Made by a program: the position numbers and the translations under genes. 10,647 bases of DNA from Weeksellaceae bacterium (GTDB lineage Bacteria; Bacteroidota; Bacteroidia; Flavobacteriales; Weeksellaceae): the NCBI GenBank assembly GCA_028698395.1, contig JAQVDG010000038.1, forward strand, positions 1 through 10,647, given 5' to 3'. The stretch's first letter is position 1. Each line of letters begins with the position of its first letter. Under the pieces are notes generated by a model, which worked only from the letters and a program-made list of their open reading frames with translations, was not told where the DNA came from and searched no databases. Shown piece by piece: positions 1-6,660 of this stretch.

Positions 1-928
1 TTGAAACGATGTTTAACTGGCTGTTTTTTACAATAGTAGGATATAAGCTGTAATTTGAACCTAAATTAGCAATTTGGTTTAACTCATCTTGTTTCAGAAA
101 GAAATTACTGGCCAAATCATAAACCGGTAAATTGTAATCAACTTTAAATTCAGCTTCTAAAGTTGAAAAGTCCAAAGTGTAGAATCCTCCGTTTACAGAA
201 CTACTACCCAAAAGAACGCTACCGTCTCTTTCAACTGCTGCGGCATTTACAGTAAAACCTTCCGGTAAACCTTTGATTTTCCCAAGATAATCTGTTCTTA
301 GATTGTTGGGATTGATTTTGAAAACATTAGCAGAAGCAGTTAAAACATAAACATTTCCGAATGCGTCAGAAATCATATCACCTCCGTAAACTGAAGTTTC
401 AACTCCCGAAGATTTAGCAAACTCAGCAAAAGCATCAATTTTTCCTAAGTTTTGAATCGTTCCATTGGATGAAATTTTCAAGAACTCAGAACCAATATTG
501 TTCAATGCATACATATAACCGTCAGAAGCAGTAGTCATCCGGGCATAAAAAGTAGATTGATCTTTTGGGTCTAAAACAGAATTAGGAATTTCAAAAATAG
601 TTCCTTGTTTTGAATCTGCTTTAATTAACGCCAATTTCGGGCTGTGCATCGGAATATAAACCAAATCACCTTTTGCTGATTCGGTCATAGCTGCGATGTA
701 TTGTCCGCATTGACAGATTTTGCTTAATTGAGTTTCTTTCTCTTCAACAGTGATTTTGTCAGCTTTGGATAACAAAACTTTGGAAGTACTCAAATCATGA
801 GTATCGATTTTTCTGAAATCATTGAACAGAATCTGCCCTTTTGTCTGTCCTGTAACAGCCGTGATTTCCTGACCAAAAACACCGAATCCGGCAAACAAGA
901 GGGCACTAAAAAATAAAGTCTTTTTCAT
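1..928 (-). CDS. Secreted beta-propeller-like protein with T9SS C-terminal sorting domain (3' end outside window)
   Basis: Read on the minus strand from ATG at 928-926, the frame is open for 309 codons to the window edge, so the stop lies outside. Residues 1-19/20 form a signal peptide (Lys-Lys, a hydrophobic core, then FG before Gln20). The middle, about 80-285, has recurring blade-like segments with Asp-Gly or Asn-Gly turns and a closing Tyr/Phe-x-Leu strand (for example SDGYMYALN, FGNVYVLT, RDGSVLLGS, GGFYTLDF). This suggests an SMP-30/NHL-like beta-propeller. Cys72 and Cys74 form a CxC near the start of that region. The last visible residues, about 292-309, contain YSLYPTIVKNSQLNIV, the typical opening of a type A T9SS sorting domain (usually LYPNPV...). 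The protein is therefore inferred to cross the outer membrane by the type IX system and to be released or surface-anchored; roughly 50 more residues are expected. Its specific function is not recognisable. It is divergent from the acyltransferase gene at 1138. Confidence 0.85.
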   Translation of the reverse strand, partial: MKKTLFFSALLFAGFGVFGQEITAVTGQTKGQILFNDFRKIDTHDLSTSKVLLSKADKITVEEKETQLSKICQCGQYIAAMTESAKGDLVYIPMHSPKLALIKADSKQGTIFEIPNSVLDPKDQSTFYARMTTASDGYMYALNNIGSEFLKISSNGTIQNLGKIDAFAEFAKSSGVETSVYGGDMISDAFGNVYVLTASANVFKINPNNLRTDYLGKIKGLPEGFTVNAAAVERDGSVLLGSSSVNGGFYTLDFSTLEAEFKVDYNLPVYDLASNFFLKQDELNQIANLGSNYSLYPTIVKNSQLNIVS

Positions 929-956
929 TGTACAAAATTTAAAGATTAACAAGGAC

Positions 957-989
957 TAAAGTTAAGAACTATTTTTTAAAAAAGAACAA
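957..989 (-). promoter_or_regulatory. Possible Bacteroidota-type promoter for the T9SS cargo gene
   Basis: On the minus strand TAACTTTA (957-964) matches the TAnnTTTG -7 element at seven of eight positions. TTG (987-989) lies 22 bases upstream as a -33 element. This would give a leader of about 25 bases. The spacing is at the long end and the region is very AT-rich, so a chance match is possible. Confidence 0.35.
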
Positions 990-1089
990 TTTTTATAAAA
1001 ATCAATCAAAAATGATACTAACAAACTTATAAACAGATAAAATGCGACTTGTTTTTTGTGATTTTTTCTGTTTTCAACTGACTTCTGAT

Positions 1090-1119
1090 TTGAATTCGAT
1101 AACAGAAAACTTATCTTTG
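1090..1119 (+). promoter_or_regulatory. Bacteroidota-type promoter of the acyltransferase-menI-menF unit
   Basis: TTG at 1090-1092 and a perfect TAnnTTTG element (TATCTTTG, 1112-1119) are separated by 19 bases, the classic flavobacterial/Bacteroides housekeeping promoter layout. Transcription should begin near 1124-1127, which leaves only about a dozen leader bases before the GTG start at 1138. The -7 element is also part of a larger dyad, described separately. Confidence 0.7.
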
Positions 1120-1138
1120 TTTTTTTAATTAAACAAAG
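1115..1138. repeat. 24-bp inverted repeat over the -7 element and start codon
   Basis: CTTTGTTT (1115-1122) is the exact reverse complement of AAACAAAG (1131-1138), with an 8-base AT spacer. The left arm shares CTTTG with the -7 element. The right arm ends on the G of the GTG start codon. It could be an operator, or, in any transcript that starts further upstream, a hairpin that closes the start site. AT-rich composition makes chance symmetry more likely than usual. Confidence 0.45.
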
Positions 1139-1701
1139 TGAAGAGATTGCTTGGCTTTCTTTTTTTTAAATTAATGGGTTGGAAATTTGATTTCAGAGTT
1201 CCGGTTAAAGACATCCGAAAATGTGTGTTAATAGCCGCTCCTCATACTTCCAATTGGGACTTTTTTTATGCTGTTTTTGCATTTTGGTATTTGGAAATCC
1301 CGATGAAATTTTTCATAAAAGATAGTTGGACAAAGCCTTGGTACGGTTATTTTATTAAAAAATTAGGCGGAATCGGAATTGACCGTTCTCAACGCTCCAA
1401 TAAAGTAGATTTTGCAGTCGATTTATTGGAAACAACACCTCATCAACTCTATATTTTAAATACGCCGGAAGGTTCTCGTTCTTGGGCAGAAAAGTGGAAA
1501 ACCGGGTTTTTCTATATTGCACAAAAAGCCAATGTTCCACTTGTTTTATCGTATTGTGATTATCAAAAACAAATGGCAGGAATTGGAAAGGTAATTTATC
1601 TTGATGGGCGTAGCAAAGAAGATGTTTTATTGGAAATTCAGGATTTTTATAAAAATATAAAAGGAAAATACCCCGAAAAATACAATCCAAAAATTATATA
1701 A
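1138..1701 (+). CDS. PlsC-family 1-acyl-sn-glycerol-3-phosphate-type acyltransferase
   Basis: This 187-residue protein belongs to the short glycerolipid acyltransferase (PlsC/LPLAT) family, which transfers fatty acyl groups to lysophosphatidate or related acceptors at the inner face of the cytoplasmic membrane. The catalytic HX4D motif is HTSNWD (His36 to Asp41). The second block is GIDRSQ (80-85), and the phosphate-binding block is EGSR (111-114), a Ser variant of the usual EGTR. The following KTGFFYIAQKANVPL matches the family. At 187 residues it is shorter than PlsC of E. coli (about 245) and has only a weakly hydrophobic N-terminus, as in the small Bacteroidota subfamily. The GTG start at 1138 is preferred: the only early ATG (1174) would remove the FFKLMGW segment conserved in relatives. 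The stop overlaps the next start by one base (TAATG), implying translational coupling. The exact acyl acceptor is not established. Confidence 0.85.
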   Translation: MKRLLGFLFFKLMGWKFDFRVPVKDIRKCVLIAAPHTSNWDFFYAVFAFWYLEIPMKFFIKDSWTKPWYGYFIKKLGGIGIDRSQRSNKVDFAVDLLETTPHQLYILNTPEGSRSWAEKWKTGFFYIAQKANVPLVLSYCDYQKQMAGIGKVIYLDGRSKEDVLLEIQDFYKNIKGKYPEKYNPKII

Positions 1702-2123
1702 TGGACAAAAAAACGATTTTAGAACAATTAAATAAGATGAATTCCAATACTTTAATGGAAGTTTTGGCTATTCAGTTCACCGATGTAAGCGAAACTTTTT
1801 TAGAAGCCAGTATGCCGGTAACACCGAAAGTACATCAACCTTACGGAATTTTGCACGGCGGTGCCAGCATTGCTTTGGCAGAAACGGTGGGCAGTGTTTT
1901 GTCAGCAATGTCGATTGATTCATCAAAATTTAAATCCGTTGGTTTACAAATGAATGCCAACCACCTTCGCCCCAAGAAAGAAGGAATGCTTTTCGCTAAG
2001 GCAGAATTTATTAAAAAAGGAAGAACGGTTCATTTGGTGAAAATTGAAATTAAAGATGAAAAAGAAAAATTGATTTGTCATTGCCAATTGATGAATTCCA
2101 TTGTGTCAGTTGATTATGTTTAA
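1701..2123 (+). CDS. menI: Hotdog-fold acyl-CoA thioesterase, likely 1,4-dihydroxy-2-naphthoyl-CoA hydrolase (MenI-like)
   Basis: This 140-residue PaaI/YdiI-type hotdog thioesterase closely follows the E. coli YdiI (MenI) pattern. It has HQPYGILHGGASIALAET (45-62), with the HGG turn at 52-54 and the catalytic Glu61 on the central helix. Then come VGLQMNANHLRP (about 80-91) and a C-terminal strand block KLICHCQL. Proteins of this group cleave the thioester of DHNA-CoA in menaquinone synthesis or of related aryl-CoAs. The menaquinone role is inferred from family similarity and from the isochorismate synthase gene 12 bases downstream; a general PaaI-type thioesterase remains possible. Its ATG shares one base with the upstream TAA stop, so expression is coupled to the acyltransferase. 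It acts in the cytosol, probably as a tetramer as is usual for the family. Confidence 0.8.
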   Translation: MDKKTILEQLNKMNSNTLMEVLAIQFTDVSETFLEASMPVTPKVHQPYGILHGGASIALAETVGSVLSAMSIDSSKFKSVGLQMNANHLRPKKEGMLFAKAEFIKKGRTVHLVKIEIKDEKEKLICHCQLMNSIVSVDYV

Positions 2124-2135
2124 TTTTAAATTAGA

Positions 2136-3179
2136 ATGAGTTCTTTTTTTAAGAAATTAAATACAGCTATTCTGCAAAACATTCCGTTTGTTTTGTTTTC
2201 AAAACCCAACGAAGATTTTGTCTATTTGTATGTCCAAGATAATTCTGAATCCCAACGATTTTTGTTTCATTCTTTTGATTCTGAGGTCAAAAGGAGTATA
2301 GCCGATAAAAATCCGTTTCGGCTTCCTATTTCTGAATTTGAGTTTGAAATGCAATTAAAATTAAAAAAAACTCAAAAAACAAATTCCGTTCAACAAGAAG
2401 CATATCGGGATTTAATTCAAAAAACACTTGATTTTATTCAAAACTCAACGATTTCTAAAATTGTAATGAGTCGGTTGAAAGTAATTGAAAATGAGGGCTT
2501 TGATTTATTTAAAACTTTTCGGAATTTAATGTATCAACATCCGTCAGCTTTGGTTTTTTTATGGCATTTTCCGGAAAAAGAAACCTGGATAGGAGCTACG
2601 CCGGAATTATTATTGAGTCAAATCGGAAATAGAGTAGAAACCGTATCCCTGGCAGCTACTAAATTACCTGAAAGTCAATGGTCGCCTAAAGAATATGAAG
2701 AACAACAAATTGTAACAGATTTTATTTTGGATTGTTTTTCGGAAATTCAAAAGCTAAAAGTAATTGGTCCGAAAACAGTTCAGGCCGGAAAATTCCAACA
2801 TCTGAAAACTTATATTTCAGGAGAAATTCCATCGGATTTTAGGATTTCGACTTTATTGGAAAAATTACATCCAACTCCGGCATTGTGCGGAATGCCTAAA
2901 AAAGAAGCTTTTGATTTTATCGTTCGGAATGAATTTCATTCCCGCGAATTTTATGGTGGTTATATAGGATTGGAAAAACAAGATTCTAAAGAATATTATG
3001 TGAACCTTCGTTCGGCTCAGGTTTTTGAAAATGAAATTTGGATGTATGTAGGGGGGGGGATTACAGCTGAAAGTCAGCCTGAAAACGAGTGGTTGGAAAC
3101 TGAATTGAAATCCGGAACGATTGGAAATGCTTTGGAGAAAAGCTCGTCTATAAAAGTAGTACCCCCTGAGACACAATAA
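2136..3179 (+). CDS. menF: Isochorismate synthase (MenF/EntC type)
   Basis: This 347-residue chorismate-binding enzyme would convert chorismate to isochorismate, the first committed step of menaquinone synthesis (or of a catechol siderophore). The N-terminal third is divergent, as in the family. The catalytic domain starts near residue 86. Landmarks are SKIVMSR with the presumed base Lys108, GATPE (153-157), ETVSLAAT with the presumed general acid Glu168, EEQQIV (188-193), HLKTYISGE (222-230), HPTPALCG (245-252), REFYGGYIG (270-278), VNLRSAQV (289-296), GGGIT (306-310) and the Mg-binding block ENEWLETELKS (316-326). It lacks the tryptophan-binding signature of TrpE. The neighbouring menI favours menaquinone over siderophore. 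No menD, menB, menC or menE lies in the window, so the rest of the pathway is elsewhere. The GGG codons of GGGIT form a run of nine G at 3051-3059, a possible slippage site. The tail after residue 330 (SSSIKVVPPETQ) is unremarkable and probably not conserved. Confidence 0.88.
   Translation: MSSFFKKLNTAILQNIPFVLFSKPNEDFVYLYVQDNSESQRFLFHSFDSEVKRSIADKNPFRLPISEFEFEMQLKLKKTQKTNSVQQEAYRDLIQKTLDFIQNSTISKIVMSRLKVIENEGFDLFKTFRNLMYQHPSALVFLWHFPEKETWIGATPELLLSQIGNRVETVSLAATKLPESQWSPKEYEEQQIVTDFILDCFSEIQKLKVIGPKTVQAGKFQHLKTYISGEIPSDFRISTLLEKLHPTPALCGMPKKEAFDFIVRNEFHSREFYGGYIGLEKQDSKEYYVNLRSAQVFENEIWMYVGGGITAESQPENEWLETELKSGTIGNALEKSSSIKVVPPETQ
3051..3059 (+). repeat. Run of nine G inside menF
   Basis: Nine consecutive G encode Gly306-308 of the conserved GGGIT motif. 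GGG is otherwise rare in this AT-rich gene, where glycine is mostly GGA or GGT. A single-base gain or loss would frameshift the gene just before its last metal-binding block. Confidence 0.95.
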
Positions 3180-3180
3180 A

Positions 3181-3204
3181 AAAATCCCGCTTTTACGGGA
3201 TTTT
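3181..3204. terminator. Bidirectional intrinsic terminator between menF and hmgA
   Basis: AAAATCCCG (3181-3189) and CGGGATTTT (3196-3204) form a perfect 9-bp stem with a six-base loop. T-rich sequence follows on the plus strand (TTTTCTTTTA), and a T run follows on the minus strand as well. It starts one base after the menF stop and lies 20 bases past the hmgA stop, so it should end both convergent transcripts. Confidence 0.85.
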
Positions 3205-3224
3205 CTTTTATTGTTGTACGAATT

Positions 3225-4382
3225 TTAAGGTTCTAACCAGCTTTTTACATATTCCGGATCTTGCATGGCAACAGCTTGTTCGGTCAATTTTACCGGATGG
3301 AAGAAATCGACCATTACGGCTAATTCTCCGGTTTCTTTCTGTCCGATACTTCTTTCTATTGCTCCCGGGTGAGGTCCGTGTGCAATTCCGCCCGGATGTA
3401 AAGTGAAATGTCCTTTTTCAATATGGTTTCGGCTCATAAAATCACCATCCACGTAATATAAGATTTCTTCTGTATCGATATTACTGTGGTTGTATGGAGC
3501 CGGAATTGCCAATGGATGATAATCGTATAATCTTGGTACGAAAGAACATACCACGAAATTATTGGCTTGGAATTGAAGGTGAATCGGTGGCGGTAGATGG
3601 ATTCTACCGGTAATCGGTTCAAAATCAAAAATTGAGAAAATATACGGATAGAAATAACCGTCCCAACCTACAACGTCAAAAGGATGTGTGGCATAAACCA
3701 CCGGATAGATTTTTCCTTGTTTTTTTACTTTGACTACAAATTCGCCTTTTTCATCAATAGGCTCTCGATAAATAGGAAATCTGAAATCTCTTTCGCAGAA
3801 AGGAGAATGTTCCAAAAACTGTCCAACTTCATTTCTGTAACGTCTGGGAGTCTGAATAGGTGATGAAGATTCAATATACAGTAAACGGTTATCTTCATTA
3901 TCAAACTCAAACTGGTAAATCGTACCTCTTGGAACAATGATGTAATCACCGTATTTGAAAGGAAGATCGCCCATTAAAGTTTTGAAAATTCCACTTCCTT
4001 TGTGTACAAAAAATAGTTCATCATTATGTCCGTTTTTGTAAAAATAATCCGTCATGGATTTTCTGGGAGCCGCTACGCCTAAAACACCATCATCATTAAA
4101 GAAAACAGGTGTTTTGGAAGCGATAAAATCGTCAGCCGGTTTGGCTTCAAAACCCTTAATCAAACGAGGACTGATGTTTTTATCGATTGCCGCTTTCGGG
4201 CTGTCATCAATTGCTTCACCTATACGCATAATCTGTGTAGGGCGATGAATATGATAAAGCAAAGAAGCGACTCCATCGAATCCTTCTGTTCCAAATAATT
4301 GCTCATAAAAAAGTTTTCCGTTTTCATCTTTAAAAACAGTATGTCTCTTTTGTGGAATTTTACCTAATTTATAATAACTCAT
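3225..4382 (-). CDS. hmgA: Homogentisate 1,2-dioxygenase
   Basis: This 385-residue protein would be the cytosolic non-haem Fe(II) enzyme that opens the ring of homogentisate to maleylacetoacetate in tyrosine/phenylalanine breakdown. The three metal ligands of the family are in place: His299 and Glu305 with the expected six-residue spacing (YNHSNIDTE), and His335 in GGIAHGPHPG. A candidate active-site base (human His292) is His262 or His268 in the HLPPPIH segment. The N-terminal cupin half contains DELFFVHKGSG (121-131) and the double-glycine-turn strand YGDYIIVPRGT (144-154). The length suits the shorter bacterial form (human is about 445). ATG at 4382 opens the conserved MSYYKLGKIPQKRHTVF. 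No hppD or fahA partner lies next to it here, so the remaining pathway genes are elsewhere. Confidence 0.92.
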   Translation of the reverse strand: MSYYKLGKIPQKRHTVFKDENGKLFYEQLFGTEGFDGVASLLYHIHRPTQIMRIGEAIDDSPKAAIDKNISPRLIKGFEAKPADDFIASKTPVFFNDDGVLGVAAPRKSMTDYFYKNGHNDELFFVHKGSGIFKTLMGDLPFKYGDYIIVPRGTIYQFEFDNEDNRLLYIESSSPIQTPRRYRNEVGQFLEHSPFCERDFRFPIYREPIDEKGEFVVKVKKQGKIYPVVYATHPFDVVGWDGYFYPYIFSIFDFEPITGRIHLPPPIHLQFQANNFVVCSFVPRLYDYHPLAIPAPYNHSNIDTEEILYYVDGDFMSRNHIEKGHFTLHPGGIAHGPHPGAIERSIGQKETGELAVMVDFFHPVKLTEQAVAMQDPEYVKSWLEP

Positions 4383-4403
4383 GTCTCAAAAAATTTTATT
4401 TTC

Positions 4404-4434
4404 TAAAAGTACATATAATTACAATTTCCATCAA
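4404..4434 (-). promoter_or_regulatory. Likely promoter of hmgA
   Basis: On the minus strand TACTTTTA (4404-4411) matches TAnnTTTG at seven of eight positions. TTG (4432-4434, within TTTG) stands 20 bases upstream. Transcription would start near 4399, leaving a leader of under 20 A/T-rich bases before the ATG. No Shine-Dalgarno sequence is present, as is usual in this phylum. Confidence 0.5.
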
Positions 4435-4632
4435 ACAAAAATGATAGATTTTTATTTTCCTGACAGAATGTCTCTGAAAACTACTGTTTTATTGTACGTT
4501 TTGATTTTAATTTTTTTTGAGATTTTATTAGTTGAAGCAGATTTTACACTTTGAATTTTGGAAAAAGCAATTACAGCTGTAGTAACTCTTTATAATTTGA
4601 GAATTTTATTTTAAAGCCATTAATAAATAGAC

Positions 4633-4640
4633 TAATTTTG
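4633..4640 (+). promoter_or_regulatory. -7 promoter element of the E1 gene; decides the start codon
   Basis: TAATTTTG (4633-4640) is a full TAnnTTTG match. Only a weak -33 (TTA at 4611-4613, 19 bases upstream) accompanies it. The TTG at 4638-4640 that could serve as an upstream start codon is part of this element and lies before the expected transcript start (about 4646). Translation therefore most likely begins at ATG 4665. Confidence 0.5.
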
Positions 4641-4664
4641 ACCCTTAAAATCAGAATAAAAAAG

Positions 4665-6632
4665 ATGTCAGATTATACTACTTCTCACTATATAGAATTT
4701 TACAAGAAATTACTTCTTCCCAGAATGATTGAAGAACGAATGTTGATTGGACTTCGACAAGGGAAAATTTCAAAATGGTTTTCGGCTTGGGGACAAGAAG
4801 CAATTTCAGTCGGAACGACTTTAGCGTTGAACCCGGACGAATATATATTGCCTATGCACCGTAATTTAGGAGTTTTCACTTCTCGAAATATTCCTTTGCA
4901 TCGTTTGTTTGCTCAATTTCAGGGGAAAATGGAAGGTTTTACAAAAGGGCGAGATCGTTCGTTTCATTTTGGAACACAAGAATACAAAATCATTGGGATG
5001 ATTTCGCATTTGGGTTCTCAAATGGGCGTTGCGGATGGAATTGCTTTGGCCAACTTACTTCAAAAAAACAATCAGTTGGCTATGGTTTTTACCGGTGATG
5101 GAGGAGCGAGTGAAGGTGATTTTCATGAAGCAGTCAATGTGGCAGCTGTTTGGCAATTGCCTTTGATAATCATTGTTGAAAATAATCAGTGGGGACTTTC
5201 TACGCCTTCTTCTGAACAATTTAAGATGAAATCCTTTGTGGACAAAGGAATAGGATATGGAATAGATGCGGTGAGCATCGATGGAAATAATTTTTTGGAA
5301 GTGTATGAAACCGTAAAACATTGGGCAGAAGATATTCGTAAAAATCCACGTCCGGTTTTAATCGAGTGTATGACTTTCCGTATGCGAGGACATGAAGAAG
5401 CTTCCGGAACGGCCTATTATCCGGACGGATTAATTGATTCATGGGAAGATAAAGACCCGATTTTACAATTTGAAAATTTATTGAAAGAAAAAGGAATTCT
5501 GACCGATGAAAGCATTCAGAATTACCGAAAAGAATTAAGCGATTTGGTTTTATCGGAATTGGAAATTGCAGATAATTTAGCTGCTATTGTTCCCGATAAA
5601 AAAACAGAATTACAAGATGTTTATGCTCCTTTTTCCAATGAAGAAGTTATTACAAAGTCGGTTTCACAACGTGAAATACGTTTTATTGATGCCATTTCGG
5701 AAGCTTTGGATGAAGCTTTACAGCTTTATCCGGATTTGATTTTTATGGGACAAGATATTGCTCAATATGGCGGAGCTTTCAAAGTAACCGAAGGATTTTT
5801 AGACCGATACGGAAAAGACCGAATCCGAAATACACCAATTTGTGAAGCTGCCATTGTAGGAGCCGGATTGGGCTTATCAATCAGTGGACAAAAAAGCATG
5901 GTAGAAATGCAGTTTTCTGATTTTGTTTCCGAAGGATTCAATCAAATTGTTAATAATTTGGCAAAAGCACATTACCGTTGGGGGCAAAATGCAGATGTTG
6001 TAGTACGGATGCCGACCGGAGGAGGAGTGGCAGCCGGTCCTTATCATTCCCAATCCACCGAAGCTTGGTTCACCAAAGTTCCCGGATTGAAAATTGTTTA
6101 CCCGGCAACACCGGAAGATGCCAAAGGATTGTTGTTGCAATCTTTTGCCGACCCTAATCCGGTTATGTATTTTGAACATAAAAAGTTGTACAGAAGCATT
6201 AAAAGTCAGGTTCCGGAAAACTATTATACAATTCCATTTGGCAAAGCACGTTTTCATACAAAAGGTGATGAGCTTACCATTGTAACCTATGGTTTGGGCG
6301 TTCATATTGCCCTGAATGTTTTGAGAAAATTTCCGGAAATAAAGGCAGAATTAATTGATTTGCGAACTTTGGTTCCTTGGGACAAAGAAGCGGTTTTGAA
6401 ATCGGTACATAAAACCGGAAAAGCCATTATTTTACATGAAGATACTTTAATTAATGGATTTGGAGGTGAAATTTCTGCGGTAATTTCCGAAGAAGCTTTT
6501 GAAAGTCTGGACGCTCCCGTTTTTCGTTCAGCCAGTATGAATACACCGATTCCGTTTAATGCAGAATTAGAGAAACAATTTATGCCCGATAGTGATTTTG
6601 AAGAAAAATTGATAAAACTTTGGAAGTATTAG
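4665..6632 (+). CDS. Fused alpha/beta E1 component of branched-chain 2-oxoacid dehydrogenase
   Basis: This 655-residue thiamine-diphosphate enzyme (numbered from ATG 4665) joins E1 alpha (about 10-320) and E1 beta (about 336-655) in one chain. E1 decarboxylates a 2-oxo acid and transfers the acyl group to lipoyl-E2. In the alpha half, GRDRSFHFG (95-103) is followed by the ThDP/Mg motif, GDG at 144-146 ending at Asn174 in VENNQWG. The MRGHEEAS loop (240-247) corresponds to the active-site phospho-loop region of related E1s. In the beta half, TPICEAAIVG carries the cofactor-activating Glu394 and GPYHSQSTEAWF carries His461. The fused format is typical of Bacteroidota enzymes annotated as 2-oxoisovalerate dehydrogenase; pyruvate specificity cannot be excluded. 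No E2 or E3 gene is adjacent. A TTG start at 4638 would add nine residues but overlaps the promoter element. The TamA-like gene follows after 28 bases and is probably co-transcribed. Confidence 0.9.
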   Translation: MSDYTTSHYIEFYKKLLLPRMIEERMLIGLRQGKISKWFSAWGQEAISVGTTLALNPDEYILPMHRNLGVFTSRNIPLHRLFAQFQGKMEGFTKGRDRSFHFGTQEYKIIGMISHLGSQMGVADGIALANLLQKNNQLAMVFTGDGGASEGDFHEAVNVAAVWQLPLIIIVENNQWGLSTPSSEQFKMKSFVDKGIGYGIDAVSIDGNNFLEVYETVKHWAEDIRKNPRPVLIECMTFRMRGHEEASGTAYYPDGLIDSWEDKDPILQFENLLKEKGILTDESIQNYRKELSDLVLSELEIADNLAAIVPDKKTELQDVYAPFSNEEVITKSVSQREIRFIDAISEALDEALQLYPDLIFMGQDIAQYGGAFKVTEGFLDRYGKDRIRNTPICEAAIVGAGLGLSISGQKSMVEMQFSDFVSEGFNQIVNNLAKAHYRWGQNADVVVRMPTGGGVAAGPYHSQSTEAWFTKVPGLKIVYPATPEDAKGLLLQSFADPNPVMYFEHKKLYRSIKSQVPENYYTIPFGKARFHTKGDELTIVTYGLGVHIALNVLRKFPEIKAELIDLRTLVPWDKEAVLKSVHKTGKAIILHEDTLINGFGGEISAVISEEAFESLDAPVFRSASMNTPIPFNAELEKQFMPDSDFEEKLIKLWKY

Positions 6633-6660
6633 TATAAAATTAGATAAAAATCAACACAAA

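Noticed and set aside
2136..3179. Anthranilate or aminodeoxychorismate synthase component I instead of isochorismate synthase
   Set aside because: The protein is short, lacks the tryptophan-binding N-terminal signature and an adjacent glutaminase gene, and sits next to a MenI-like thioesterase.
4054..4248. Open frames antisense to hmgA, and similar frames inside E1, DUF937 and the acyltransferase genes
   Set aside because: They lie wholly within strongly recognised genes in other frames and their translations show no family motifs.
4572..4581. Perfect 10-bp palindrome TACAGCTGTA between hmgA and the E1 gene
   Set aside because: It is short, is not placed at a convincing promoter position, and has no second copy in the window. 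Chance is a sufficient explanation.
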